Shown: positions 8,739-16,877 of the stretch, piece after piece
Layout of the letters: the number at the start of each line of letters is the position of its first letter
Numbering within the stretch: the stretch's first letter is position 1
DNA from: an uncultured Chryseobacterium sp.
GTDB taxonomy: Bacteria > Bacteroidota > Bacteroidia > Flavobacteriales > Weeksellaceae
Assembly: GCA_913774355.1 (NCBI GenBank)
Contig: CAJYGB010000006.1
Coordinates: forward strand, 186,001 to 250,000
Direction of reading: 5' to 3'
DNA: 64,000 nucleotides
Notes under the pieces: generated by a model
Databases searched by the model: none
Seen by the model: only the letters and a program-made list of their open reading frames with translations
Told to the model about the DNA's origin: nothing
Translations under genes and position numbers: made by a program

Positions 8739-9309
8739 TATTATATCGATTATCCGGCTGAATATATCCGGCACTACTTTTTTTTTCATGATCGGGAACG
8801 AAAAGCATGGCTGTACACAGGCAATTCTTCCGCTCTTTTTTCATCAGTATATCGTAATTCACACAGCTTTTGCAGCCATTCCAGAATTCTTCATCCTGAG
8901 TAAGCTCAGAATAAATGACCGGTTTATAACCAAGATCACTGTTGATCTTCATCACGGCCAATCCGGTGGTTAATCCGAAAATTTTCGCTTCGGGATACTT
9001 TTTCCGTGATAAAGCGAACACCTTATCCTTTATTAACGTTGCCACTCCCAGGTGCCTGAAATCCGGAGAAACAATCAGTCCGGAATTGGCCACAAACTGT
9101 CCGTGAGACCATGTTTCAATGTAGCAGAAACCTACCCATTTCCCGTTATCCGTAGCCACTACCGCATTTCCTTCAGTAATTTTTTTACTGAGGTATTCTA
9201 TGGAACGTCTGGCAATCCCTGTTCCTCTGCGCTGTGCAGAATCGTACATTTCCTGTTGAATTTCATTCACATACATTAAATGAATGGATGAGGAAACTTC
9301 TATATTCAT
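8710..9309 (-). CDS. GNAT acyltransferase, candidate N-acylglutamate synthase
   Basis: First gene of the arginine operon. The acyl-CoA-binding loop of the GNAT fold reads VSPDFRHLGVA (R-x-x-G-x-A pattern) in the middle of the protein, after GNAVVAT and GFCYIE strands. The C-terminal part has conserved-looking Cys residues (GCKSC, NCLC). No classical argA or argJ is in the cluster, so this gene is the natural candidate for making N-acetyl- or N-succinylglutamate; from memory, genetic work in Bacteroides assigned that role to a GNAT gene of its arginine locus. ATG 9309 (199 residues) is chosen because the longer frame would start with TTG at 9333, inside the -7 promoter element. Confidence 0.85.
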   Translation of the reverse strand: MNIEVSSSIHLMYVNEIQQEMYDSAQRRGTGIARRSIEYLSKKITEGNAVVATDNGKWVGFCYIETWSHGQFVANSGLIVSPDFRHLGVATLIKDKVFALSRKKYPEAKIFGLTTGLAVMKINSDLGYKPVIYSELTQDEEFWNGCKSCVNYDILMKKERKNCLCTAMLFVPDHEKKSSAGYIQPDNRYNNEQESSFSV

Positions 9310-9330
9310 GTATTTATCTGAATTTTTCGA

Positions 9331-9363
9331 CAAATTTAAAACATAATCACTTTAAAAAACAAA
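9331..9363 (-). promoter_or_regulatory. Promoter of the arginine operon
   Basis: On the minus strand TTTG (9360-9363) is followed after 21 bp by TAAATTTG (9331-9338), an exact match to the Bacteroidetes -33/-7 consensus TTTG-N17-23-TAnnTTTG. Predicted transcription start near 9326, leaving a leader of about 17 nt before the ATG at 9309. Confidence 0.7.
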
Positions 9364-9445
9364 TTTTAAAGATATTTTTTAGCTTAAAATATTATTAAAA
9401 AGTTAATTTATCTTTACGTAAAATTAATACTTTGCTAAATTATTA

Positions 9446-9453
9446 TATATTTG
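9446..9453 (+). promoter_or_regulatory. -7 promoter element of the HTH gene
   Basis: TATATTTG matches TAnnTTTG; a transcript from here would begin about 11 nt before the ATG at 9470. A TTTG at 9431-9434 is too close (11 bp) to be a standard -33 box, so only the -7 half is supported. Confidence 0.45.
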
Positions 9454-9469
9454 CTAAAAAGATATAGTT

Positions 9470-9886
9470 ATGGAAAACAGATGTCCGAAATGCAGTAGCG
9501 GTAAGATCGTAAAAAGCGGGATCGTTAACGACAAGCAACGTTTTCTCTGCAAAGACTGCAGGTACTATTTTACCGTAAAAAAATTGGGGAAGCAGATTGA
9601 CGATTATTATGTAACCAAGGCCTTGCAGCTTTATCTTGAAGGATTAAGTTTCCGTGAAATCGAGCGAATTATCGGGGTCTCCCATGTCACCATCAGTTCC
9701 TGGATCAAGAAATACAATATTACCCGTCCGCCTCACTCGGAGTTTCATCCGGTCTATAAAATCCTGAAGCAGAATGAGCTGATCGAATATATGTCTAAAG
9801 AAGAAAACATTAAAAATTCAGGACTCATTATTACTCAATTCGCCGATAAATACATGCTGATCAAATGGGAGCGATTTAAGAGATGA
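9470..9886 (+). CDS. Zinc-ribbon/helix-turn-helix protein derived from an IS1-type transposase
   Basis: 138 residues. The N-terminal CPKCSSG...FLCKDCRYYF (Cys pairs at about 5/8 and 27/30) is the zinc ribbon of the IS1 InsA/transposase N-terminus; LSFREIERIIGVSHVTISSWIKKY (about 58-81) is a clear helix-turn-helix. There is no DDE catalytic domain, so it cannot transpose and is probably a domesticated DNA-binding protein. It stands alone with its own promoter just upstream of, and codirectional with, the acetate/propionate locus; a role as regulator of that locus is inference. The C-terminal 55 residues are not recognised. Alternatively it could be a recent insertion-sequence fragment, but its frame is intact and no terminal repeats were seen. 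Confidence 0.85.
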   Translation: MENRCPKCSSGKIVKSGIVNDKQRFLCKDCRYYFTVKKLGKQIDDYYVTKALQLYLEGLSFREIERIIGVSHVTISSWIKKYNITRPPHSEFHPVYKILKQNELIEYMSKEENIKNSGLIITQFADKYMLIKWERFKR

Positions 9887-10074
9887 GTTATAAGTTATTA
9901 ATGATGAATTATGAATTCTGAAAATTAGATACTTATATTATAACTCATCATTGATAATTCATAATTGACAAACTATGACTATATCCTTAGCATTAATATA
10001 TATTAAATTTTCGTAACTAAATTATTAATTACAATTTGGCTTTCACAAAAAACAACGCCAAAAATTGATAATTT
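9887..10074. repeat. AT-rich imperfect inverted repeat upstream of the porin
   Basis: ATGAGTTATAAG...GATGAATTATGAATT (about 9884-9919) and ATAACTCATCATTGATAATTCATAATTG (about 9940-9968) are loosely complementary. Similar GATGAATGATAATTGAT stretches occur at 13391-13449. A possible promoter for the porin is TACAATTTGG near 10030, one base off the TAnnTTTG spacing. Confidence 0.35.
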
Positions 10075-11454
10075 ATGAAGAAAATATTCACTTTTATCGG
10101 ATTAGCTTTAATCAGCAATTCGTTATATTCTCAGGGGTCACCTGATTATGGAAGCGGATTGAAACTTAATCTCAATCAGCAGGGCGACAAATATGTAAGA
10201 TTCATCCTGTGGGACCAGTTTTGGTTGAGAAATACCCAGATGAATCCGGGAAGCATGGTGGGCGGAGAACCCACTGACAATTCCTGGAGCCTGGGAAACC
10301 GCAGACTTCGTACTCTGGCGTATGCCCAGATCTCCAAAAGATATATGATCCTGCTCCATTTCGGGATTAACAATCAGACGTTCATCAATGGCGGTGCACC
10401 GGGAACCACAGGTACCGGCGGAAATGGCAACGGGAAAAAGACGCAGCTTTTTTTTCATGATGCCTGGAATGAATATGCCGTAGTGATGCCCGGAGAAGCC
10501 GGAAAATTCAGCTTATCATTAGGAGCCGGATTGCATTATTATATGGGGCTTTCCAGGATGACAATGGCTTCCACCCTGAATTTCCTTACTTTGGATTCTC
10601 CTGTCTTTACCTGGCCGCTGATCGACAATTCGGACCAGTTTGCCCGCCAGCTGGGAATGTTCGCCAAAGGAAAATACGGAAAGCTGGAATACCGCTTCAG
10701 CCTGAACAAACCTTTTGCTACCGATCTCACCCCTGCCAACGTTACCGATCCGACAAAAGCAGTAGCCGTAGACAACAATGGAAACCCGAATTTTTCAAAA
10801 GCCGGCTACGTGGAATATCAGTTTTTAGATGAAGAGTCGAATATGCTTCCCTTCAAAGTGGGATCTTATCTCGGTACTAAAAAGGTTTTCAATGTCGGAG
10901 CAGGATTTTACCATCAAAAAGACGGAACAAGAACTTCCGTAAATTCAAATATCGAAAAGCACGACATCAGCCTTTTTGCCGTGGATGCTTTTGCCGATAT
11001 TCCTTTGGGAAATGCAAAAAATAAAATGGCCGTTTCTGCGTATGCCGGCTATTACAATTACCAGTTCGGACCGAATTACCTGAGAAACCTGGGAACAATG
11101 AACATAGCCGCTTCAGATCCGAATTTTATCGGTCAGAAAGCCATTGCAGGCCCCGGAAATCTTCAGCCTGTGATCGGTACCGGAAATATGATCTATGCCC
11201 AGGCCGGACTGTTATTACCCAGCCAGGCGGAGAAACCTAAAATCAGAATCCAGCCATTTGCCGCCTATACGCACAAAAGCTTTGAAGCGTTAGACAAATC
11301 GTCATCTCAATTCGATGTCGGGGCCAACTGGTTCCTGGACGGCCATCACGCTAAAATTACGACTCAGTATTCCACAAGGCCGGTATATACGAGTCCGACG
11401 GAAAGTCCTTCTTCAAAAGGGGAATTCATCGTCCAGTTCCAGATTTATCTGTAG
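10075..11454 (+). CDS. Outer-membrane porin
   Basis: 459 residues with an Sec signal peptide (MKKIFTFIGLALISNSLYSQ, cleavage about residue 20). The rest is rich in alternating polar/aromatic beta-strand pattern (YVRFILWDQFWLR, RYMILLHFGINNQ, KGEFIVQFQIYL at the C-terminus with a terminal aromatic/hydrophobic strand), typical of a large beta-barrel. No plug domain or TonB box, so a passive porin, related in style to OprP/DcaP-type porins. It precedes the MFS symporter by 75 bp and probably admits the carboxylic acids that the downstream transporter and ligases use (inference from context). Confidence 0.75.
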   Translation: MKKIFTFIGLALISNSLYSQGSPDYGSGLKLNLNQQGDKYVRFILWDQFWLRNTQMNPGSMVGGEPTDNSWSLGNRRLRTLAYAQISKRYMILLHFGINNQTFINGGAPGTTGTGGNGNGKKTQLFFHDAWNEYAVVMPGEAGKFSLSLGAGLHYYMGLSRMTMASTLNFLTLDSPVFTWPLIDNSDQFARQLGMFAKGKYGKLEYRFSLNKPFATDLTPANVTDPTKAVAVDNNGNPNFSKAGYVEYQFLDEESNMLPFKVGSYLGTKKVFNVGAGFYHQKDGTRTSVNSNIEKHDISLFAVDAFADIPLGNAKNKMAVSAYAGYYNYQFGPNYLRNLGTMNIAASDPNFIGQKAIAGPGNLQPVIGTGNMIYAQAGLLLPSQAEKPKIRIQPFAAYTHKSFEALDKSSSQFDVGANWFLDGHHAKITTQYSTRPVYTSPTESPSSKGEFIVQFQIYL

Positions 11455-11528
11455 AACAACAGGCTCCGACCATCAAAATACATTCAAAAAACTTACTATC
11501 AATTTAAACTAACATTAAATCAAGCCAT

Positions 11529-13109
11529 ATGAGCGAAAATCATCACGATGCTTATCAAAACATGACTGAGAAGCAGAAAAACCGCACGATCTGGAGCGTT
11601 ATCACCGCCTCCTCACTCGGCACCCTGATCGAATGGTACGACTTTTATATTTTCGGAAGCCTTGCCGTTGTTTTAGCAACAAAATTTTTCCCGGCAGATA
11701 ACCCTACCGCCGCATTTTTATCTACGCTGGCCACTTTTGCTGCAGGATTCGTGGTGAGGCCTTTCGGAGCATTATTCTTCGGAAGACTGGGAGACCTGAT
11801 CGGAAGAAAATACACTTTCCTGGTTACTCTTCTGATTATGGGATTTTCCACCTTCCTGATCGGATGTATTCCGAGTTATGAAACCATCGGCTTTATGGCA
11901 CCTGTACTGGTTCTGATCCTGAGATTATTACAGGGGCTGGCACTGGGCGGAGAATACGGAGGCGCAGCCACTTATGTAGCAGAATATGCCCAACCCAACC
12001 GGAGAGGTTACTGGACTTCCTGGATACAGACTACGGCAACAGCCGGGCTGTTTATTTCTTTAATTATCATCTTAATTACCAAAAGTACATTATCTTCCGA
12101 GGAGTTTGACAACTGGGGATGGAGGGTTCCTTTCTGGATATCGATCCTGATGGTAGGTGTTTCTTATATCATCAGAAAAAACATGAAAGAATCGCCGCTT
12201 TTTGCCAAGGCTAAGAGCGAAGGAAAAACTTCCAAAAATCCATTAAAAGAAAGCTTCGGAAATAAATTCAATTTTAAATTCGTATTACTGGCCTTATTCG
12301 GAGCAGCTATGGGGCAAGGGGTAATCTGGTATACAGGTCAGTTTTATGCCATGAGCTTCCTTCAGAAAGTAATGAACATCGAATCGGCGCAGGTTGATAA
12401 ACTGATGGCCATTGCACTTCTGATGGGAACCCCATTTTTCGTTTTCTTCGGATGGCTTTCCGATAAGGTAGGAAGAAAAGCGGTTATGATGACGGGAATG
12501 CTGGTTGCGATTCTGGCCTACCGCCCGATTTATGAGAAAATGTTCAACAGCATCGATCTAAAATCCAAAACCGTGGCAGAAAGCGGCCTGGTTGAAAAAA
12601 GAACAGCAAAAGTTCATGATAAGATTGCAACAGACAGCCTGATTACCTTCCACAAAGAACTGACTTACACCGACGGTACGTTTATGAAAAAGGACAGCAT
12701 TATTCACTGGTCTCCAGCCGGACCTGTCATGAAAGACGGAAAACCGGAAAAACCGACAGTTACCCAAACTGTTAAGATCAACACCGACACCAATATACTG
12801 CTAATTCTGCTAGTATTCGTTCAGGTGATTTTCGTAACAATGGTATATGGCCCAATTGCAGCCTTTTTGGTAGAAATGTTCCCGGTACGAATCCGTTATA
12901 CATCGATGTCGCTGCCTTACCACATCGGAAACGGGGTTTTCGGAGGACTTCTTCCGGCAGTAGCGACTTATCTGGTAACGACAGGAAAAGAAGCGGGACA
13001 TGCAACCTGGTACCTCGAAGGGCTCTGGTACCCGATCGGAGTGGCTTCCGTCTGCCTGCTGATCGGATTGTTTTATCTGAAAAACAAGAACAACAATATT
13101 CACGATTAA
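11529..13109 (+). CDS. MFS transporter, metabolite:H+ symporter type, with periplasmic insert
   Basis: 526 residues, 12 predicted membrane helices. Motif A copies GRLGDLIGRK (after TM2) and GWLSDKVGRK (after TM8) and the LIEWYDFYIFG and GLALGGEYGG signatures place it in the metabolite:H+ symporter (ShiA/KgtP/ProP) branch, which imports organic acids. Unusual: about 85 hydrophilic residues (about 333-418) are inserted between TM9 and TM10, a loop expected on the periplasmic side. Located between the porin and the kinase of the acs locus, it most likely imports acetate, propionate or a related acid (inference). Confidence 0.85.
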   Translation: MSENHHDAYQNMTEKQKNRTIWSVITASSLGTLIEWYDFYIFGSLAVVLATKFFPADNPTAAFLSTLATFAAGFVVRPFGALFFGRLGDLIGRKYTFLVTLLIMGFSTFLIGCIPSYETIGFMAPVLVLILRLLQGLALGGEYGGAATYVAEYAQPNRRGYWTSWIQTTATAGLFISLIIILITKSTLSSEEFDNWGWRVPFWISILMVGVSYIIRKNMKESPLFAKAKSEGKTSKNPLKESFGNKFNFKFVLLALFGAAMGQGVIWYTGQFYAMSFLQKVMNIESAQVDKLMAIALLMGTPFFVFFGWLSDKVGRKAVMMTGMLVAILAYRPIYEKMFNSIDLKSKTVAESGLVEKRTAKVHDKIATDSLITFHKELTYTDGTFMKKDSIIHWSPAGPVMKDGKPEKPTVTQTVKINTDTNILLILLVFVQVIFVTMVYGPIAAFLVEMFPVRIRYTSMSLPYHIGNGVFGGLLPAVATYLVTTGKEAGHATWYLEGLWYPIGVASVCLLIGLFYLKNKNNNIHD

Positions 13110-13153
13110 AGCCCTGAATCATTCAAATTTTTATTAATTTTAAATCTACTAAA

Positions 13154-13381
13154 ATGAACGGACTAAAAAAAATATTAGGTATATTCTGGATCGCCATCGC
13201 GCTGGTGGTGGGATATTTCGGAATTACGGTGCTGGGAATTCCTAAAATCAGCTCCGGAAAGCAGGAAGACCTGGTTTTCGGGATTATCATCTTGTTTGTG
13301 CTGATGCCGATTATCTCAGGCGGAATGGCTATTTTCGGATATTATGCACTGACAGGGGAATATGCTGATGAGAAAAGATAA
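13154..13381 (+). CDS. Small two-helix membrane protein
   Basis: 75 residues with two hydrophobic helices (about 9-28 and 42-66) separated by a short polar loop (PKISSGKQED) and a charged tail. It follows the MFS gene by 44 bp. The family is not recognised with certainty; small proteins of this build accompany this MFS type in other Flavobacteria as far as I recall. A role as accessory subunit of the transporter is possible but unproved. Confidence 0.65.
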   Translation: MNGLKKILGIFWIAIALVVGYFGITVLGIPKISSGKQEDLVFGIIILFVLMPIISGGMAIFGYYALTGEYADEKR

Positions 13382-13390
13382 AAGATAAAT

Positions 13391-13449
13391 GATGAATGAT
13401 AATTGATCTGCGACGGATAAAGTTCTGTTTAGAATCAATTATCATTCAT
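13391..13449. repeat. Perfect 16-bp AT-rich inverted repeat
   Basis: ATGAATGATAATTGAT (13392-13407) and ATCAATTATCATTCAT (13434-13449) are exact reverse complements with a 26-bp loop, 10 bp after the small membrane gene stop. No U-tract follows. May be a decayed mobile repeat or an RNA-stabilising hairpin inside the operon. Confidence 0.5.
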
Positions 13450-13535
13450 TAATTATTTGCCATAAAAAAATTATAAAAATAAATGATGGATTCCATTTTA
13501 TTGGATAATCAATCATTATTTATCAATTATCAATC

Positions 13536-13730
13536 ATGAAAAAGAGACACGAACAGAAACTGATTATCCTGAGCATTGGTCTTATGATCGCCTTCAGCAT
13601 CCCCGTATCGCTGCTGTTCAACAGTTCGCGGGAGGTTTTCGGGTATCCGATGATTCTGGTTTATATTTTCGTGGTCTGGATGGTTTCCATCATTATTTCT
13701 TTTATAATCGTAAAAAAATATGATGAGTAG
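13536..13730 (+). CDS. Small two-helix membrane protein coupled to the histidine kinase
   Basis: 64 residues: basic N-terminus, two membrane helices (about 9-29 and 36-58) and a short charged tail (KKYDE). Its 3' end overlaps the next gene by 11 bp (GATGAGTAG read in two frames), so the pair is translationally coupled. The layout resembles small subunits that precede sodium:solute symporters, which fits the transporter domain of the next gene. Family assignment is tentative. Confidence 0.65.
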   Translation: MKKRHEQKLIILSIGLMIAFSIPVSLLFNSSREVFGYPMILVYIFVVWMVSIIISFIIVKKYDE

Positions 13731-16407
13731 CTTCGCCCTGTTTACCGTGGTTTTGTTTTACCTGGCCCTTTTGTTCTTAGTCGCTTACCTGGCGGAGAAG
13801 AAGACGAGCAAGCTATGGATTAACAATCCGTATATCTATGCACTTTCTCTGGCGGTTTACTGCACGGCATGGACGTATTACGGAAGCATAGGTGTGGCAG
13901 CAACAAGCGGGCTTAATTACCTTCCGATTTATGTGGGGCCGATCATGGTTATTCCCGCATGGATTTACATCAATACAAGGATTGTAAGAATTTCAAGAGT
14001 AAATAAAATCAGCAGCCTGGCAGATTTTATTTCTTTGCGGTACGGCAACAGCAGAAGCCTCAGCGCGATCATTACCATTGTCTGCCTTTTAGCTATTGTC
14101 CCGTATATCGGCCTACAGATCAAAGCGATTTCCGAGACTTTCCACTTGGTTACAGAAACGGAAATATCACAAAACATTTTAAAGGATAATGCAACTTTTG
14201 TTGTGATTCTGATTGCCCTTTTCTCTTCATATTACGGAACACGTTATGTTGACGCTTCCGAAAAACGCCTGGGCATTATTTCGGCAATCGCCCTGGAAAG
14301 TTTTCTGAAATTATTCTTTATCATTATTTTGGGTGTATTTGTTATTTACTTCGTGTTCAACGGCTTTTCGGATATTTATGAAAAAGCAGGCAGATTTGCA
14401 GATTTCAAACAGAAAAATACATTCGGCGGCATTGAAGGAGCCATGAACTGGATGATCCTGTGTATGATTTCAGGAACAGCCATCTGTCTTCTTCCAAGAC
14501 AGTTCCACACGGCCATTATTGAAAACCGGCAGGAAAAGCACATCAAAACAGCCATTTGGTTTTTTCCACTGTATTTATTGGTTTTCACCATATTCATTTT
14601 TCCCATTGCCTGGGCCGGAAGACTGATCTTCAACGGGCAGGATGTTAATCCGGAGTTTTATTCCATTCTCATTCCTCAGCATTTGGGAAATACTTGGATT
14701 ACGGTCTGCGTTTTCCTGGGCGGCCTGAGTTCTTCCATTTCAATGATTATTATTTCAGCCATTACTTTATCCATTATGCTTTCGAACAACTTAATCATTC
14801 CATACGGCCTGTTGGGTAAATTTAAAGCGGAAAATGAGGCTAAAAATAACAGGAGCATTACCAACATCAGAAAGTTCAGCATTTTTGCACTGATCATCAT
14901 GGCATTCGCCTTTTATAAATATTTTATTTTAAAAACTTCGCTGGATTCGGTAGGATTAATTTCGTTTGTAATCATTGCCCAACTGGCACCGGCGTTTTTC
15001 GGGGCTATTTTCTGGCGCAGGGGAAGCTATAAAGGCGCTCTTGCCGGATTAATTGCCGGACTCATCATCTGTTATTTCGGGTTAATCATCCCTCAGTATT
15101 ATTTCTCTTATACCCAGGAGTTCAAAGGTGTACTAAGAGACTTATACGATGCTTTCGGATTTTTCACCATTCCGTATCTGAGCAGGATCCCGGAGATCTT
15201 TTTCTGGTCGCTTCTTGTAAATACGGGGCTGTTCAGCATCATTTCGGTGAGCACCAAAGGCAATTACCGGGAAAGGAATTTTGCAGAGCTTTATATTGAT
15301 ATCGACAAATACATTCAGAACCACGAAAATGCTTTCATCTGGCGCGGAACCGCTTATGTTTCGGATATCAAGAATATCCTGGAACGGTTTCTGGGCAGAA
15401 AGAAAACCGAACAGGCCATGCGAATTTTCAATTTAAAATATAATATCGACTCCCAGACGGAAACGGCGGACTCCAGATTCATCAAGTTTTCGGAAAACCT
15501 GCTGGCAGGTAGGATTGGAACCGCTTCGGCAAAAATTTTGATCGAAGGCGTTACCAAAGAAGATAAAATTTCGCTGAAAGAAGTCCTGAATATTTTAGAG
15601 GAGTCCAAAGAAAATATCATCCTGAATAAAAAACTTACCGAGCAGTCTGAAGAATTGCAGAAACTGTCCAATGATCTGAGAAATGCCAATGAAAACCTCA
15701 TCATTAAAGACCGGCAGAAAGATGATTTTCTGGATTCCGTAGCCCATGAACTCAGAACGCCGATCACCGCCATCCGTTCCGCCGGAGAGATCCTGGCAGA
15801 AGACGATGACATTCCATCGGACATCAAGAGAGAATTCCTGAACAATATCATTACTGAATCTGACCGTTTAAGCGAGATTATCAACGACATCCTGTATCTG
15901 GACAAGCTGGAACATGGCGCGATTGCATTGCACATCAAAGAAAACAACATTCTGGAGACCTATAAAAAAGCCTTGAATCCGCTCCTGCACCTGATCCGGC
16001 AGAAAAACATCCATGTAAGCGAAGTCAGCCTTCTCGATCATCTTTTATTTAAATATGATGAAGCCCGCATGATCCAGCTTTTCCAGAACATCCTGGGGAA
16101 TGCCCTTAAGTTTACGGAGGATCAGGGAATTATCCAGGCCAAATTCACCGAAAAGGAAAACCGGCTGGTTATTACCCTGTTCAATACCGGAAAGCATATT
16201 CCTGAAGAGGATCTGGAAATGATTTTTGATAAATTTTACCAATCCAAAAGCCAGAATATTTTAAAACCGGCCGGCAGCGGACTGGGACTGGCGATCTGTA
16301 AAAAAATCGTTCAGGCCCAGGGCGGCACCATTAAAGCGGAAAACAGCGGACTGGGCGTTACCTTTACGGTGACTTTGGCGGCTGACAGAGACTATGAAGA
16401 AAACTGA
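13720..16407 (+). CDS. Sensor histidine kinase with sodium:solute symporter domain (CbrA/CrbS type)
   Basis: 895 residues. Residues 1 to about 520 contain about 13 membrane helices of a sodium:solute-symporter fold (CTAWTYYGSIGVAA near the start; YGTRYVDASEKRLG). A linker (about 530-630) resembles the STAC region of such kinases, then a coiled segment, the H-box SVAHELRTP with His676, an N-box with Asn790/Asn794 and the Gly-rich GSGLGLAI ATP lid. This is the build of CbrA and CrbS; CrbS controls acetyl-CoA synthetase in proteobacteria. Here it lies directly upstream of a receiver gene and two acyl-CoA synthetase genes, supporting the same role. An ATG at 13723 is an equally good start. Confidence 0.9.
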   Translation: MMSSFALFTVVLFYLALLFLVAYLAEKKTSKLWINNPYIYALSLAVYCTAWTYYGSIGVAATSGLNYLPIYVGPIMVIPAWIYINTRIVRISRVNKISSLADFISLRYGNSRSLSAIITIVCLLAIVPYIGLQIKAISETFHLVTETEISQNILKDNATFVVILIALFSSYYGTRYVDASEKRLGIISAIALESFLKLFFIIILGVFVIYFVFNGFSDIYEKAGRFADFKQKNTFGGIEGAMNWMILCMISGTAICLLPRQFHTAIIENRQEKHIKTAIWFFPLYLLVFTIFIFPIAWAGRLIFNGQDVNPEFYSILIPQHLGNTWITVCVFLGGLSSSISMIIISAITLSIMLSNNLIIPYGLLGKFKAENEAKNNRSITNIRKFSIFALIIMAFAFYKYFILKTSLDSVGLISFVIIAQLAPAFFGAIFWRRGSYKGALAGLIAGLIICYFGLIIPQYYFSYTQEFKGVLRDLYDAFGFFTIPYLSRIPEIFFWSLLVNTGLFSIISVSTKGNYRERNFAELYIDIDKYIQNHENAFIWRGTAYVSDIKNILERFLGRKKTEQAMRIFNLKYNIDSQTETADSRFIKFSENLLAGRIGTASAKILIEGVTKEDKISLKEVLNILEESKENIILNKKLTEQSEELQKLSNDLRNANENLIIKDRQKDDFLDSVAHELRTPITAIRSAGEILAEDDDIPSDIKREFLNNIITESDRLSEIINDILYLDKLEHGAIALHIKENNILETYKKALNPLLHLIRQKNIHVSEVSLLDHLLFKYDEARMIQLFQNILGNALKFTEDQGIIQAKFTEKENRLVITLFNTGKHIPEEDLEMIFDKFYQSKSQNILKPAGSGLGLAICKKIVQAQGGTIKAENSGLGVTFTVTLAADRDYEEN

Positions 16408-16421
16408 ACCCTTCCGGGTTC
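16406..16421 (+). other. Short hairpin between kinase and receiver genes
   Basis: GAACCC-TTCC-GGGTTC, a perfect 6-bp stem starting inside the kinase stop codon region and ending 23 bp before the receiver start. No U-tract follows, so it is not a standard terminator; it could protect or process the transcript. Confidence 0.4.
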
Positions 16422-16444
16422 CCATTTAATAAAGAAAAGAAAAC

Positions 16445-16813
16445 ATGAAAAGGATCATTATTGCAGATGACGAACATAAGATATTGATGTCATTGGAATA
16501 CAGCTTCAGGAAAAACGGCTACGACGTCTTTATCGCCAGAGACGGAACGGAAGTCGTGGAATTTTTAAAGACTATTACCCCCGATATTATTTTACTTGAT
16601 ATCATGATGCCGAACCTTGACGGTTACAGTACCCTGGAAATCATTAAACAGGATGAGAAATTAAAAAATACCAAAATTATTTTCCTAAGTGCGAAAAACA
16701 ATCCCAAAGATATGGAGAAAGGACTGGAAATGGGGGCAGATGCTTATATAACCAAACCTTATTCGATTAAAAAGCTGATGTTGATGATTGAGGAGATGAT
16801 GGTGAATGAATAA
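16445..16813 (+). CDS. Stand-alone response regulator receiver
   Basis: 122 residues forming one CheY-like receiver and nothing else: acidic pocket Asp8/Asp9, phospho-acceptor Asp52 in LLDIMMP, Ser82 in FLSA and Lys104 in ITKP. There is no output domain. It is the obvious partner of the kinase just upstream. In proteobacterial CrbR the receiver is joined to a LuxR-type DNA-binding domain, which is missing here, so it must act through another protein. The gene is followed 64 bp later by the first ligase gene. Confidence 0.92.
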   Translation: MKRIIIADDEHKILMSLEYSFRKNGYDVFIARDGTEVVEFLKTITPDIILLDIMMPNLDGYSTLEIIKQDEKLKNTKIIFLSAKNNPKDMEKGLEMGADAYITKPYSIKKLMLMIEEMMVNE

Positions 16814-16877
16814 TATAAAGGTTTAACGGATAAATTCTTGCGGAGTATCAGGATTAATTTTAAAAGACAAAAATAAT

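Noticed and set aside
15354..15950. 198-codon open frame antisense to the histidine kinase
   Set aside because: Lies fully within the kinase gene, which has all motifs of its family; the antisense peptide is Ser/Leu-rich without domain pattern.
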